A DNA stretch of 33,177 nt from an uncultured Oscillospiraceae bacterium (GTDB lineage Bacteria; Bacillota; Clostridia; Oscillospirales; Oscillospiraceae): contig CALWON010000020.1 in assembly GCA_944383165.1 (NCBI GenBank), positions 1-33,177 on the forward strand, written 5' to 3'. The position numbers and the translations under genes are program-made. This document shows positions 21,796 to 29,500 of this stretch, piece by piece. Under the pieces are notes generated by a model that did no database searches, was not told the origin of the DNA, and saw nothing but the letters and a program-made list of their open reading frames with translations. Each line of letters opens with the position of its first letter. Positions within the stretch are counted from its first letter, which is position 1.

Positions 21796-24189
21796 ATGGC
21801 ACAGGTTTTTGATCCCGTCAAGGAACGTGGTATGAATGACCGCATCAAGAGACTGAGAAAAGAGAGCATGACCACCCAGCCCCACATTTATATGGAGCGT
21901 GCAGTTCTGGAAACTGAGGCTTACAAGATGTATGAGGGCACTGTTTCTGCACCTGAGTTGCGTGCTCTGGTGCTCAAGCACTTTTTCACCAATAAGACCA
22001 TTGAAATTGGTCCCGATGAGCTGATTGTAGGTGAAAAGGGCGATGGACCCCAGTCTGCTCCCACCTTCCCTGAGTTGTGCTGCCATACCTTACAGGATAT
22101 GCACAACATGAACGACCGCAAGATTGTAAACTTTACTGTCACAGAGGAAGATCTGAAAATTCAGGAGGAGATGATTATCCCCTTCTGGGAGAAGCGTTCC
22201 ATGCGCAAAAAGATTCTGGACAGTATGACAGATGAGTGGAAGCAGGCATATGCTGCCGGTATTTTCACCGAGTTTATGGAGCAGCGTGGACCTGGTCATA
22301 CCGTAGGTTCCAGCAAGGCCTATGAGAAGGGCTATCTGGACTATAAGGCTGACATTCAGGCAGCTCTGGATAAGCTGGATTATCTCAACGACCCTGAAGC
22401 CATTGATAAGAGAAATCAGCTCAACGCCATGAGCATCTGCTGTGATGCTATTATGATTTTGGGTGAGCGTTATGCAAAGCTGGCCCGTGAGATGGCAGAG
22501 AAGGAGACCAATGAGAAGCGTAAGGCAGAGCTGTTGCAGATTGCTGCCAACTGTGAGGTAGTTCCTGCCCACAAGCCTCAGACCTTCTATCAGGCAGTAC
22601 AGGCATACTGGTTCACCCATCTGGCTGTTACTACTGAGCTGAACCCCTGGGATGCTTACTCTCCTGGTCACTTCGATCAGCATCTGGGTCCCTTCTATGA
22701 GAGAGACACTGCTGCTGGCATTCTGACCCGTGATCAGGCTCTGGAAATCATGGAGTGCCTATGGGTGAAGTTCAACAACCAGCCTGCACCTCCCAAGGTG
22801 GGCATTACGCTGAAGGAAAGCTCCACTTACACTGACTTTGCCAACATTAACACCGGCGGTGTTACCCCTGAGGGTGAAGATGGCGTCAATGAGGTGTCCT
22901 ACATCATTCTGGACTGCATGGATGAAATGCGTCTGGTACAGCCCAACTCCAACGTGCAGATTAGCCGCAAGAATCCTCAGAAGTTCTTAAAGAGAGCTTG
23001 TGAGATTGCCCGTCAGGGTTGGGGACAGCCTGCCTTCTATAACACTGAGGCCATTATTCAGGAGCTGCTCAATGCTGGTAAGACCATTGAAGATGCCCGT
23101 CGTGGCGGCTGCTCCGGTTGTGTGGAGACTGGTGCCTTTGGTAACGAGGCTTATATCCTTCAGGGTTACTTCAACCTGCCCAAGATTTTTGAGTTGACAC
23201 TGTTCAACGGTGTAGACCAGATGACTGGGGAGCAGTTGGGTCTCCAGACTGGTAATGCAGAGGACTTCGAGACCTTCGAGCAGCTGTGGGATGCCTTTGC
23301 AAAGCAGGTCAAGCACTTTGTTGACATCAAGGTGAGAGGCTCTAATGTGATTGAGGGTCTGTTTGCCCGCTATATGCCTGTGCCCTTCCTGTCCATCCTG
23401 ACCAACGACTGTATTGCACGTGGTAAGGACTACAACGCAGGTGGCGCACGTTACAATGTAAACTACATTCAGGGCGTGGGTATTGGTACCATCACTGACA
23501 GCTTGGCTGCAGTGAAGTACAATGTATTTGACAACAAGAAGTTTACCATGAAGGAACTGCTGCAAGCCATGAAGGATAACTTTGTGGGTCATGAGGCAAT
23601 TCTGAATCTGGTGAAGAACAAGACACCAAAGTATGGTAACGATGATGACTACGCAGATGATCTGATGAAGAAGGTATTCTACCTCTATCAAGAGGAAGTC
23701 ACTGGTCGTCCCAACATGAAGGGTGGTACCTATCGTGTGGATATGCTGCCTACTACCTGCCATGTCTATTTCGGTAGCGTCATGATTGCTTCCCCCAATG
23801 GTCGTCTGGCTAACAAGCCTGTGTCTGAGGGCATCTCCCCAGAAAAGGGCGCAGATATCAATGGACCTACTGCCGTTATTAAGTCCTGTGCAAAGATGGA
23901 TCACCTCAAGACTGGTGGTACTCTGCTGAACCAGAAGTTCACACCAGAAGTGCTGGCTGGTGAGGCTGGACTGGACCATCTGGCTGATTATGTTCGTTCC
24001 TACTTCAACATGGATGGTCACCATATCCAGTTCAACGTGGTCAACAAGGACCTGTTGATTGATGCTCAGAACAATCCAGAGGAGTATCGTGACCTGATTG
24101 TCCGTGTGGCAGGCTACAGTGACTACTTCCGCAACCTGGATCGTCCTCTACAGGATGAAATCATCGAAAGAACAGAGCAGAATTTCTAA
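21796..24189 (+). CDS. hypD: Glycyl radical enzyme, trans-4-hydroxy-L-proline dehydratase (HypD)-like
   Basis: 797 residues. The thiyl-radical cysteine and catalytic acid are C442 and E444 in GGCSGCVETGAFGNEAY. The glycyl radical is G773 in VRVAGYSDYF, 24 residues from the end. These positions and long stretches such as NNQPAPPKVGITLKESSTYT and PTTCHVYFG agree with my memory of the HypD clade, which dehydrates trans-4-hydroxy-L-proline to pyrroline-5-carboxylate. The usual companion proC is absent here, so a related substrate cannot be excluded. Start: ATG with GGAGGG 9 bases upstream; an internal ATG at codon 13 is possible. Codon choice (GGT, CGT, CTG) looks like that of a highly expressed gene. 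A strong terminator follows. Confidence 0.88.
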   Translation: MAQVFDPVKERGMNDRIKRLRKESMTTQPHIYMERAVLETEAYKMYEGTVSAPELRALVLKHFFTNKTIEIGPDELIVGEKGDGPQSAPTFPELCCHTLQDMHNMNDRKIVNFTVTEEDLKIQEEMIIPFWEKRSMRKKILDSMTDEWKQAYAAGIFTEFMEQRGPGHTVGSSKAYEKGYLDYKADIQAALDKLDYLNDPEAIDKRNQLNAMSICCDAIMILGERYAKLAREMAEKETNEKRKAELLQIAANCEVVPAHKPQTFYQAVQAYWFTHLAVTTELNPWDAYSPGHFDQHLGPFYERDTAAGILTRDQALEIMECLWVKFNNQPAPPKVGITLKESSTYTDFANINTGGVTPEGEDGVNEVSYIILDCMDEMRLVQPNSNVQISRKNPQKFLKRACEIARQGWGQPAFYNTEAIIQELLNAGKTIEDARRGGCSGCVETGAFGNEAYILQGYFNLPKIFELTLFNGVDQMTGEQLGLQTGNAEDFETFEQLWDAFAKQVKHFVDIKVRGSNVIEGLFARYMPVPFLSILTNDCIARGKDYNAGGARYNVNYIQGVGIGTITDSLAAVKYNVFDNKKFTMKELLQAMKDNFVGHEAILNLVKNKTPKYGNDDDYADDLMKKVFYLYQEEVTGRPNMKGGTYRVDMLPTTCHVYFGSVMIASPNGRLANKPVSEGISPEKGADINGPTAVIKSCAKMDHLKTGGTLLNQKFTPEVLAGEAGLDHLADYVRSYFNMDGHHIQFNVVNKDLLIDAQNNPEEYRDLIVRVAGYSDYFRNLDRPLQDEIIERTEQNF

Positions 24190-24209
24190 AGATAACATCC
24201 TGATAGCAA

Positions 24210-24244
24210 TGGGGCTGGTGACAAACACCAGCCCCACGTTTTTT
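24210..24244 (+). terminator. Terminator after the glycyl radical enzyme gene
   Basis: An 11-bp GC-rich stem (24210-24220 with 24226-24236) and six T at 24239-24244. It ends one base before the operator palindrome of the next unit. Confidence 0.93.
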
Positions 24245-24245
24245 A

Positions 24246-24259
24246 TAGACTACAGTCTA
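24246..24259 (+). promoter_or_regulatory. Palindromic operator before the ferredoxin/AOR operon
   Basis: TAGACT-AC-AGTCTA, a perfect 6-bp inverted repeat with a 2-base centre. The dodecamer CTACAGTCTAAT within and next to it recurs before the activase gene. It lies 8 bases upstream of the -35 box. Confidence 0.6.
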
Positions 24260-24267
24260 ATCTCAGG

Positions 24268-24297
24268 TTGACAAGCTCAAAATAGGCGTGTTATACT
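24268..24297 (+). promoter_or_regulatory. Promoter of the ferredoxin/AOR operon
   Basis: A perfect TTGACA (24268-24273), an 18-base spacer and TATACT (24292-24297). The start would be near 24304, giving a leader of about 100 bases before the ferredoxin. Confidence 0.8.
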
Positions 24298-24402
24298 ACT
24301 TTACAGGGGGGTATGATGGTGTATTTGTGGTAAAGTCATAAGAGGATGAATACACTGTCATACACAAACGAAATACTCAATATGAACGAGGGGGAAGTTA
24401 TA

Positions 24403-24789
24403 TTGAAACGCTTAATAAAAGATGAATCCAAGTGTATTGGCTGTCGTTCCTGTGAGGAGGCATGTTCCAAGGCTTACTACAAGGTAGCCGACCGGGACAA
24501 GTCCTGCATCAAAATCAATGAGAAGGCTGAGGGCGGATTTGAAATTAAAATCTGTACCCAGTGTGGTATCTGTGGTCAGGTATGCAACACAGGTGTCATT
24601 CAGCCCAATGCCAATGGGGTACATATGCTCAACAAAAAAGAGTGTGTGGGCTGTCTGATGTGTGTGGGCTACTGCCCAGAGCAGGTGATGGTACAGGATG
24701 ACAGCCGTTCTGAACCTTCTAAGTGTACTGCCTGTGGTCTTTGTGTAAAGGCATGTCCCACAGGTGCCATTCAGATTCAGGATTGCTAA
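24403..24789 (+). CDS. Four-cluster ferredoxin, AOR electron-transfer partner
   Basis: 128 residues from a TTG start at 24403, chosen because GAGGGGGAAG lies 8 bases upstream; an in-frame ATG at 24346 has AGAGG directly against it, a poor site, and adds 19 unconserved residues. Four CxxCxxCxxxC motifs are spread over the protein (CIGCRSCEEAC, CTQCGICGQVC, CVGCLMCVGYC, CTACGLCVKAC), so four 4Fe-4S clusters are expected. Such polyferredoxins (compare YdhY and AOR small subunits) carry electrons to or from tungsten oxidoreductases. It lies 13 bases before the AOR gene, whose product is the probable direct partner in the cytoplasm. Confidence 0.9.
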   Translation: MKRLIKDESKCIGCRSCEEACSKAYYKVADRDKSCIKINEKAEGGFEIKICTQCGICGQVCNTGVIQPNANGVHMLNKKECVGCLMCVGYCPEQVMVQDDSRSEPSKCTACGLCVKACPTGAIQIQDC

Positions 24790-24802
24790 GGAGGGGAACA
24801 AC

Positions 24803-27025
24803 ATGATTCAGATGTGTGATGTGCCACGTTACAAAGATGTGGACATGGAAGAAATTAAGAAAATGCAGGCAGCCCATGTGCTGCTCAACAAGGTGGAGTA
24901 TGAGCCCAAGCAGATTAAAAAGGGCTATACAGACAAGCTGTTGACCATTGATGTGACCGATGCCTCCATCAAAATTTCTGACATTCCTGCTGAGGTAAAA
25001 GAGAAGTTTGTTGGCGGTAAGGGCTACTGCCTGCGTTATCTCTGGGATGCCACCAATCCAAATACCAAGTGGGATTCCCCCGAAAATGAAATTGTCATGT
25101 CCTCTGGTCCCATTGCTGGTATTACCCAGTATGCAGGTACTGGTAAAATGCTGGTTGCCACCATTTCTCCCCTGACTGGAATTCCCATTGATTCCAATGT
25201 AGGTGGCTTCTTTGGACCCTATCTGAAGTTTTCCGGCTTTGATGCACTGGAACTGAAAGGACAGGCAGAGGAAGATGTGATTATTGTCATTGACGGCAAT
25301 AAGGGCACCATTGAAATTGACAAAGCCCCTCTGGAGCATCTGGATGCCCACCTGATTGGTGAGGAACTGACTGCCATGTATGCCGATGACGAGAACGACC
25401 GGAAGCATGTGGCTGTGGTGTGTGCAGGTTCTGCTGCTGACCACTGCGACTTGTCTATGCTGAACTTTACCTTCTATGACCCCAGACGTGGCACGGTCCG
25501 TCTGAAGCAGGCAGGACGTGGCGGTATTGGTCGTGTGTTCCGCCACAAGAAGGTAAAGGCCATTGTGTGTAAGTATCAGGGCATTAAAAATGACCTGAAC
25601 CATGTCCATGATATCTCTATTATCAACAAAACCGGTGTGAAATACCACCGTGAAATGGCAACACAGGACCCCAAGCAGAACAACATGAGAAAAATTGGCA
25701 CAGCCAATACCATGAAGATTCTCAATGATTATGACATTCTGCCCACACACAACTTTAAGTTTGGTGGTACTCCAAACATCCATGAGATGGAGCCAAAGGT
25801 CTTTATTGAGCAGTGGCTCACTCAGGGAGCGGCAGACGGCTGCTGGTATGGCTGCTCCATGGCATGTGCCAAAGCGGCTGACCATTTCAAGCTGAAAACT
25901 GGACCTTATGCAGGGAATTGTGTCGTGGTAGACGGTCCAGAATATGAAACTGCGGCTGGTGTTGGTCCAAACTGCGGCATTACTACCCCACAGGTGATTC
26001 TGGAAATCAATTTCTACTGTGATACCTACGGTATTGATACCATTTCCTGGGGTACTACCGTGGCATTTTTGATGGAGTGCTATGAAAATGGCATTTTGAA
26101 CAAGGAGAGAACTGGCGGTCTGGAGCTGAACTTTGGTAACTGTGATGCAGCATTGGAACTGCTGCACCTGACAGCCAAAAATGAGGGCTTTGGTAAAATT
26201 GCTGGTATGGGTACGCACAAGCAGAAGGAGTATTTTGCACAGCAGGGCTGGGGCGATATGAAGTTCATGAACGACATCGCTATGGAGCAAAAGGGTCTGG
26301 AGTATTCCGAGTATGGCTCCAAAGAGTCCCTTGCCCAGCAGGGCGGTTATGGTCTGACCAACAAGGGTCCCCAGCACGATGAGGCATGGCTGATCTTCAT
26401 GGATCAGGTCAATAACCAGATTCCTACCTTTGATGATAAGGCAGAGGCATTGTACTACTACCCCAGATTCCGTACCTGGTTTGGACTGGTGGGTCTGTGT
26501 AAGCTGCCTTGGAACGATGTGGTGCCTGAGAACAACTCTCTGACAGATGAACCTGCAAAAGTACCTGAGCATGTGGACAACTACCTGGATTTGTTCTACG
26601 GTGTCACTGGTCGCCGGATTGACCGTGAGGAACTGCTGGTAATGTCTGAGCGTGTCTACAACTTCCAGCGTATTTTCAATATCCGTCTGGGCAAAGGGCT
26701 GAGAAAGCATGATGCCATTCCTTACCGCTCTGTAGGTCCTGTGACCGAGGAGGAGTACCTGTCCCGTCAGGAACGCTATGATGGGCAGTTGGTGGAGAAG
26801 GTAGGCTACACCAAAGAGCAGGTGGAGCAGATGTCCCTTCAGGAGAAAATGGCTGCTACCCGTACCTACCGCGAGGGTGAGTATGAAAAGCTCATCAATG
26901 CGGTGTATCCAAAGCGTGGCTGGACCATGAATGGTGTGCCTAAGATTGAGCATTTGAAGAAAATCGGCATGGATTTACCTGAGCTGATTGAGATTGTGGA
27001 ACCACTTCAGAATGTCGAACCCTAA
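24803..27025 (+). CDS. aor: Aldehyde ferredoxin oxidoreductase family tungsten enzyme
   Basis: 740 residues from the ATG with GGAGGGG 6 bases upstream. The N-terminal AOR domain has FVGGKGYCLRYLWD (69-82) and SGPIAGITQYAGTGKMLVATISPLTG (101-126), typical of bis-pyranopterin binding. The cluster cysteines are C347, C351 and C355 in DGCWYGCSMAC, with C566 in GLCKLPWND; the C-x3-C-x3-C spacing differs from the C-x2-C-x3-C of classic AOR. The family includes AOR, FOR, GAPOR, the YdhV-like and benzoyl-CoA reductase BamB-type proteins; the substrate cannot be told from sequence. The reaction would couple an aldehyde or acyl compound to ferredoxin at low potential. It stands between a polyferredoxin and a MoaD-like carrier. 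Confidence 0.9.
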   Translation: MIQMCDVPRYKDVDMEEIKKMQAAHVLLNKVEYEPKQIKKGYTDKLLTIDVTDASIKISDIPAEVKEKFVGGKGYCLRYLWDATNPNTKWDSPENEIVMSSGPIAGITQYAGTGKMLVATISPLTGIPIDSNVGGFFGPYLKFSGFDALELKGQAEEDVIIVIDGNKGTIEIDKAPLEHLDAHLIGEELTAMYADDENDRKHVAVVCAGSAADHCDLSMLNFTFYDPRRGTVRLKQAGRGGIGRVFRHKKVKAIVCKYQGIKNDLNHVHDISIINKTGVKYHREMATQDPKQNNMRKIGTANTMKILNDYDILPTHNFKFGGTPNIHEMEPKVFIEQWLTQGAADGCWYGCSMACAKAADHFKLKTGPYAGNCVVVDGPEYETAAGVGPNCGITTPQVILEINFYCDTYGIDTISWGTTVAFLMECYENGILNKERTGGLELNFGNCDAALELLHLTAKNEGFGKIAGMGTHKQKEYFAQQGWGDMKFMNDIAMEQKGLEYSEYGSKESLAQQGGYGLTNKGPQHDEAWLIFMDQVNNQIPTFDDKAEALYYYPRFRTWFGLVGLCKLPWNDVVPENNSLTDEPAKVPEHVDNYLDLFYGVTGRRIDREELLVMSERVYNFQRIFNIRLGKGLRKHDAIPYRSVGPVTEEEYLSRQERYDGQLVEKVGYTKEQVEQMSLQEKMAATRTYREGEYEKLINAVYPKRGWTMNGVPKIEHLKKIGMDLPELIEIVEPLQNVEP

Positions 27026-27045
27026 CAAAGAGTGAGGTGAGCGCA

Positions 27046-27243
27046 ATGATGTTAAACGACCGTCCCTATCCCGATTGGCATGAGGGACTGACCATTCAGG
27101 GGGTCATTGAACATATGAATTTCACATGGCCCAAGCTGGTAACAAAGGTCAATGGGCAACTGGTGTGGCCGGAGGACTACCCCAATGTGGTACTGGCAGA
27201 AAATGACGACCTGAAGATTCATCATTTGCTCGCTGGAGGTTAA
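27046..27243 (+). CDS. MoaD/ThiS-like sulfur carrier protein
   Basis: 65 residues from ATG 27046, with GAGGTGA upstream; an in-frame GTG 9 bases earlier is less likely. The fold is ubiquitin-like with an FTWPKLVTKVNGQLVWPEDY core and it ends in Gly-Gly (LLAGG), the C-terminus that is adenylated and thiocarboxylated in MoaD and ThiS. It probably donates the dithiolene sulfur for the pyranopterin of the AOR encoded 21 bases upstream. MoaD-like genes often sit next to AOR genes in anaerobes. A strong terminator follows directly. Confidence 0.88.
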   Translation: MMLNDRPYPDWHEGLTIQGVIEHMNFTWPKLVTKVNGQLVWPEDYPNVVLAENDDLKIHHLLAGG

Positions 27244-27248
27244 CTTGT

Positions 27249-27290
27249 AAAAAACAGGCTGTTACCGATGGGTAATAGCCTGTTTTTTGT
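27249..27290 (+). terminator. Terminator after the sulfur carrier gene
   Basis: An 18-bp stem including the flanking A and T tracts (27249-27266 with 27271-27288, one G-T pair), ending in TTTTTT. It lies only about 25 bases before the next gene, leaving no room for a separate promoter, so some transcripts must read through. Confidence 0.92.
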
Positions 27291-27311
27291 AGAGAGGAGT
27301 TGTAAAGGTAT

Positions 27312-28043
27312 ATGCAGGAGCGATACCACCGCCACTATATTTTGCCTCAAGTGGGCAGAGAGGGACAGAAGAAAATTCAAAATAGTAAGGTTTTAATTGT
27401 AGGGGTAGGGGGACTGGGATGCCCAGTAGCACTGGAACTGGTGGCAGCCGGTGTGGGAACCATTGGTCTTGTGGATTTTGACGTGGTGGAGGAGAGCAAT
27501 TTACAGCGGCAAATTCTGTATACAGAACAGGATGTGGGAAAACCAAAGGTAGAGGCAGCAGCCAGACATTTGAGGGAGAGAAACAGCCAGTGTAAGATTT
27601 ATTGTATAAATGATAAAATATCTCCTGAGAATTGTGTACAACTCTTTGGTGAATATGATATAATAGTAGATGCAACCGATAATTTTGACACACGCTATCT
27701 CATCAGTGATACCTGCATCCAGCTCAGAAAGCCCCATGTTTATGGGGCAATTTATGAGTTCTATGGGCAAGTTGCCATTCTTGGAACAGATGGTCCCTGT
27801 TTGCGCTGTCTCAGTGACCCCGCAAAAGACCAGAGAGAAACCGTGAGTGCCCAAAAAATTGGTGTGCTGGGGGCTGTACCTGGGGTGATTGGCTCCATGC
27901 AGGCGTGTGAGGTTTTGAAGTATATTGTGGGTGCTGGGGAGAGCTTGGAAGGTACCATGGTTTTTGTCAATTTGTTGGATATGACCTTTGACCGCATTGC
28001 TCTTTCTAAAAATCCACATTGCCCCTGTTGTGGGAAAGGATGA
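27312..28043 (+). CDS. ThiF/MoeB-family E1-like adenylyltransferase
   Basis: 243 residues. The ATP-binding motif [19 protein letters not shown] begins at residue 31. [15 protein letters not shown] (about 118-132) and the zinc cysteines CLRC and C237/C240 (CPCCG) at the end are those of MoeB/ThiF/HesA. It should adenylate the Gly-Gly end of a sulfur carrier, here most likely the MoaD-like protein encoded just before. Whether it serves pyranopterin (MoeB) or thiamine (ThiF) is fixed only by context, which is Mo/W cofactor. GGAGTTGTAAAGG precedes the ATG. The end overlaps the reading frame of moaC by a few bases. Confidence 0.9.
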   Translation: MQERYHRHYILPQVGREGQKKIQNSKVLIVGVGGLGCPVALELVAAGVGTIGLVDFDVVEESNLQRQILYTEQDVGKPKVEAAARHLRERNSQCKIYCINDKISPENCVQLFGEYDIIVDATDNFDTRYLISDTCIQLRKPHVYGAIYEFYGQVAILGTDGPCLRCLSDPAKDQRETVSAQKIGVLGAVPGVIGSMQACEVLKYIVGAGESLEGTMVFVNLLDMTFDRIALSKNPHCPCCGKG

Positions 28044-28048
28044 GAGAG

Positions 28049-28525
28049 ATGGAAGAAAAATTGACTCATTTTGATGCACATGGGAATGCCATTATGGTGG
28101 ATGTATCAGAGAAGGCAGTCACTTCCCGTACGGCTGTGGCCTCTGGTGTCATTCAGGTCAACGATGCAGTGATGAAGGCGGTACTTCAGGGTACAGTGGA
28201 AAAAGGGGACGTGTTGGGGGTTGCCCGTGTGGCTGGCATTTTGGCAGCCAAACAGACACCCCATCTGATTCCCATGTGCCACCCACTTTTGATTTCCAAG
28301 TGTGCAGTAGATTTTGAAGTGAATCAGGAGAAAAATCAAATCAAAGCCATCTGCACTGTGAAAATCAGTGGGCAGACTGGTGTGGAGATGGAGGCACTGA
28401 CAGGGGTGAATGTGGCACTGCTGACCATCTATGACATGTGTAAAGCCATTGACAAGCGGATGGAGCTGACAAACATCCATTTGGACTATAAAAGCGGCGG
28501 AAAAAGTGGAGAGTTTGTGCGATGA
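28049..28525 (+). CDS. moaC: MoaC, cyclic pyranopterin monophosphate synthase
   Basis: 158 residues from ATG 28049, preceded by AAAGGATGAGAG; the earlier in-frame ATG at 28040 overlaps the upstream stop as ATGA but lies too close to the ribosome site. Family motifs: [51 protein letters not shown]-like [27 protein letters not shown]. MoaC makes cyclic pyranopterin monophosphate from the product of MoaA, encoded next with a 4-base ATGA overlap. Confidence 0.95.
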   Translation: MEEKLTHFDAHGNAIMVDVSEKAVTSRTAVASGVIQVNDAVMKAVLQGTVEKGDVLGVARVAGILAAKQTPHLIPMCHPLLISKCAVDFEVNQEKNQIKAICTVKISGQTGVEMEALTGVNVALLTIYDMCKAIDKRMELTNIHLDYKSGGKSGEFVR

Positions 28526-29499
28526 AAGACAGTTTTGGCAGAACCATAGATTATATCCGCATCTCCATTACAGACCGGTGTAATTTGCGCTGTGTGTACT
28601 GTATGCCTGAGGAGGGCGTGGAAAGTATGTCGCACAGTGAGATTTTGACGTTTGATGAATTGACCGCTCTATGCCGCTTTATGGCAAAGTATGGGCTGGA
28701 GAAAATTAAAATTACCGGTGGAGAACCGTTGGTACGCAAAGGGGTGGAGACGCTCATTGCTCAGTTAAAGGGAATTGAGGGTATCCGTAGTGTGACCATT
28801 ACCACCAATGGCGTACTGTTGGAACAGTACTACCATAAGTTGGTGAATGCTGGGATTGACTGTATCACTGTCAGTTTGGATACACTGAATCCTAAGACCT
28901 TTCAATCCATCACCAGACGAAACGAGCTGGATGCAGTACTCAGAGGAATTGCCCTTGCCCAGCAGGAAAACTTGGTGAAACTGAAACTCAATACAGTACC
29001 AATGGCACCAATTCAGGAACAGGAACTGTGTCAGATTGCACGCTTTGCCCAGCACACAGACACCGATGTACGCTTTATTGAGGTGATGCCCATCGGTATG
29101 GGCTGTCAGTTTGAAGCGGTTGGGGAACAGCAGGTGCGTGAGGTGTTGGAACGTAATTTTGGCAAGTTGACCCTGTGCCCGGAAGCCCGTGGCAATGGTC
29201 CCTCTGTGTACTATTCGCTGGAAGGATTTCAGGGGAAAATTGGCTTTATCAGTGCAGTGAGTCATAAATTTTGTGACAGTTGTAACCGGGTGCGGTTGAC
29301 CGCAGATGGCTACCTGAAAACCTGTCTGCAATATGATACCGGTGTGATGTTGCGTCCTTATCTAAGAGAATGGGATGAAGAAAAGCTATTTCATGCACTG
29401 CAAGATGGTATTCTGGCAAAGCCCAAAGGACACCATTTTGAATTACAGGGAGAATTTACAGACCGTGAACATCGCAAGATGTCACAGATTGGAGGATAA
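28522..29499 (+). CDS. moaA: MoaA, GTP 3',8-cyclase
   Basis: 325 residues. The radical SAM cluster is C20-x3-C24-x2-C27 in [17 protein letters not shown]. The second cluster is [20 protein letters not shown] near 250. [12 protein letters not shown] and the C-terminal Gly-Gly (SQIGG) needed for activity are present. It converts GTP to 3',8-cyclo-H2GTP, the first step of pyranopterin synthesis. It overlaps moaC by 4 bases and its end carries the GGAGGATAAT ribosome site of the next gene. Confidence 0.96.
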   Translation: MKDSFGRTIDYIRISITDRCNLRCVYCMPEEGVESMSHSEILTFDELTALCRFMAKYGLEKIKITGGEPLVRKGVETLIAQLKGIEGIRSVTITTNGVLLEQYYHKLVNAGIDCITVSLDTLNPKTFQSITRRNELDAVLRGIALAQQENLVKLKLNTVPMAPIQEQELCQIARFAQHTDTDVRFIEVMPIGMGCQFEAVGEQQVREVLERNFGKLTLCPEARGNGPSVYYSLEGFQGKIGFISAVSHKFCDSCNRVRLTADGYLKTCLQYDTGVMLRPYLREWDEEKLFHALQDGILAKPKGHHFELQGEFTDREHRKMSQIGG

Positions 29500-29500
29500 T

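Noticed and set aside
24306..24333. A six-codon leader peptide (MMVYLW) in the AOR operon leader
   Set aside because: The G run before it is only one base from the ATG, too close for a ribosome site, and the peptide has no regulatory codon pattern.
24346..24402. N-terminal extension of the ferredoxin from the ATG at 24346
   Set aside because: The purine run touches the ATG directly, while the TTG at 24403 has a well-spaced GAGGGGG site and gives a normal ferredoxin start.
24719..26953. A 744-codon open frame on the minus strand across the AOR gene, and a 345-codon one in the GRE gene
   Set aside because: Both are mirror frames produced by the codon bias of the sense genes. They have no ribosome site or recognisable domain, and the sense proteins are clear family members.
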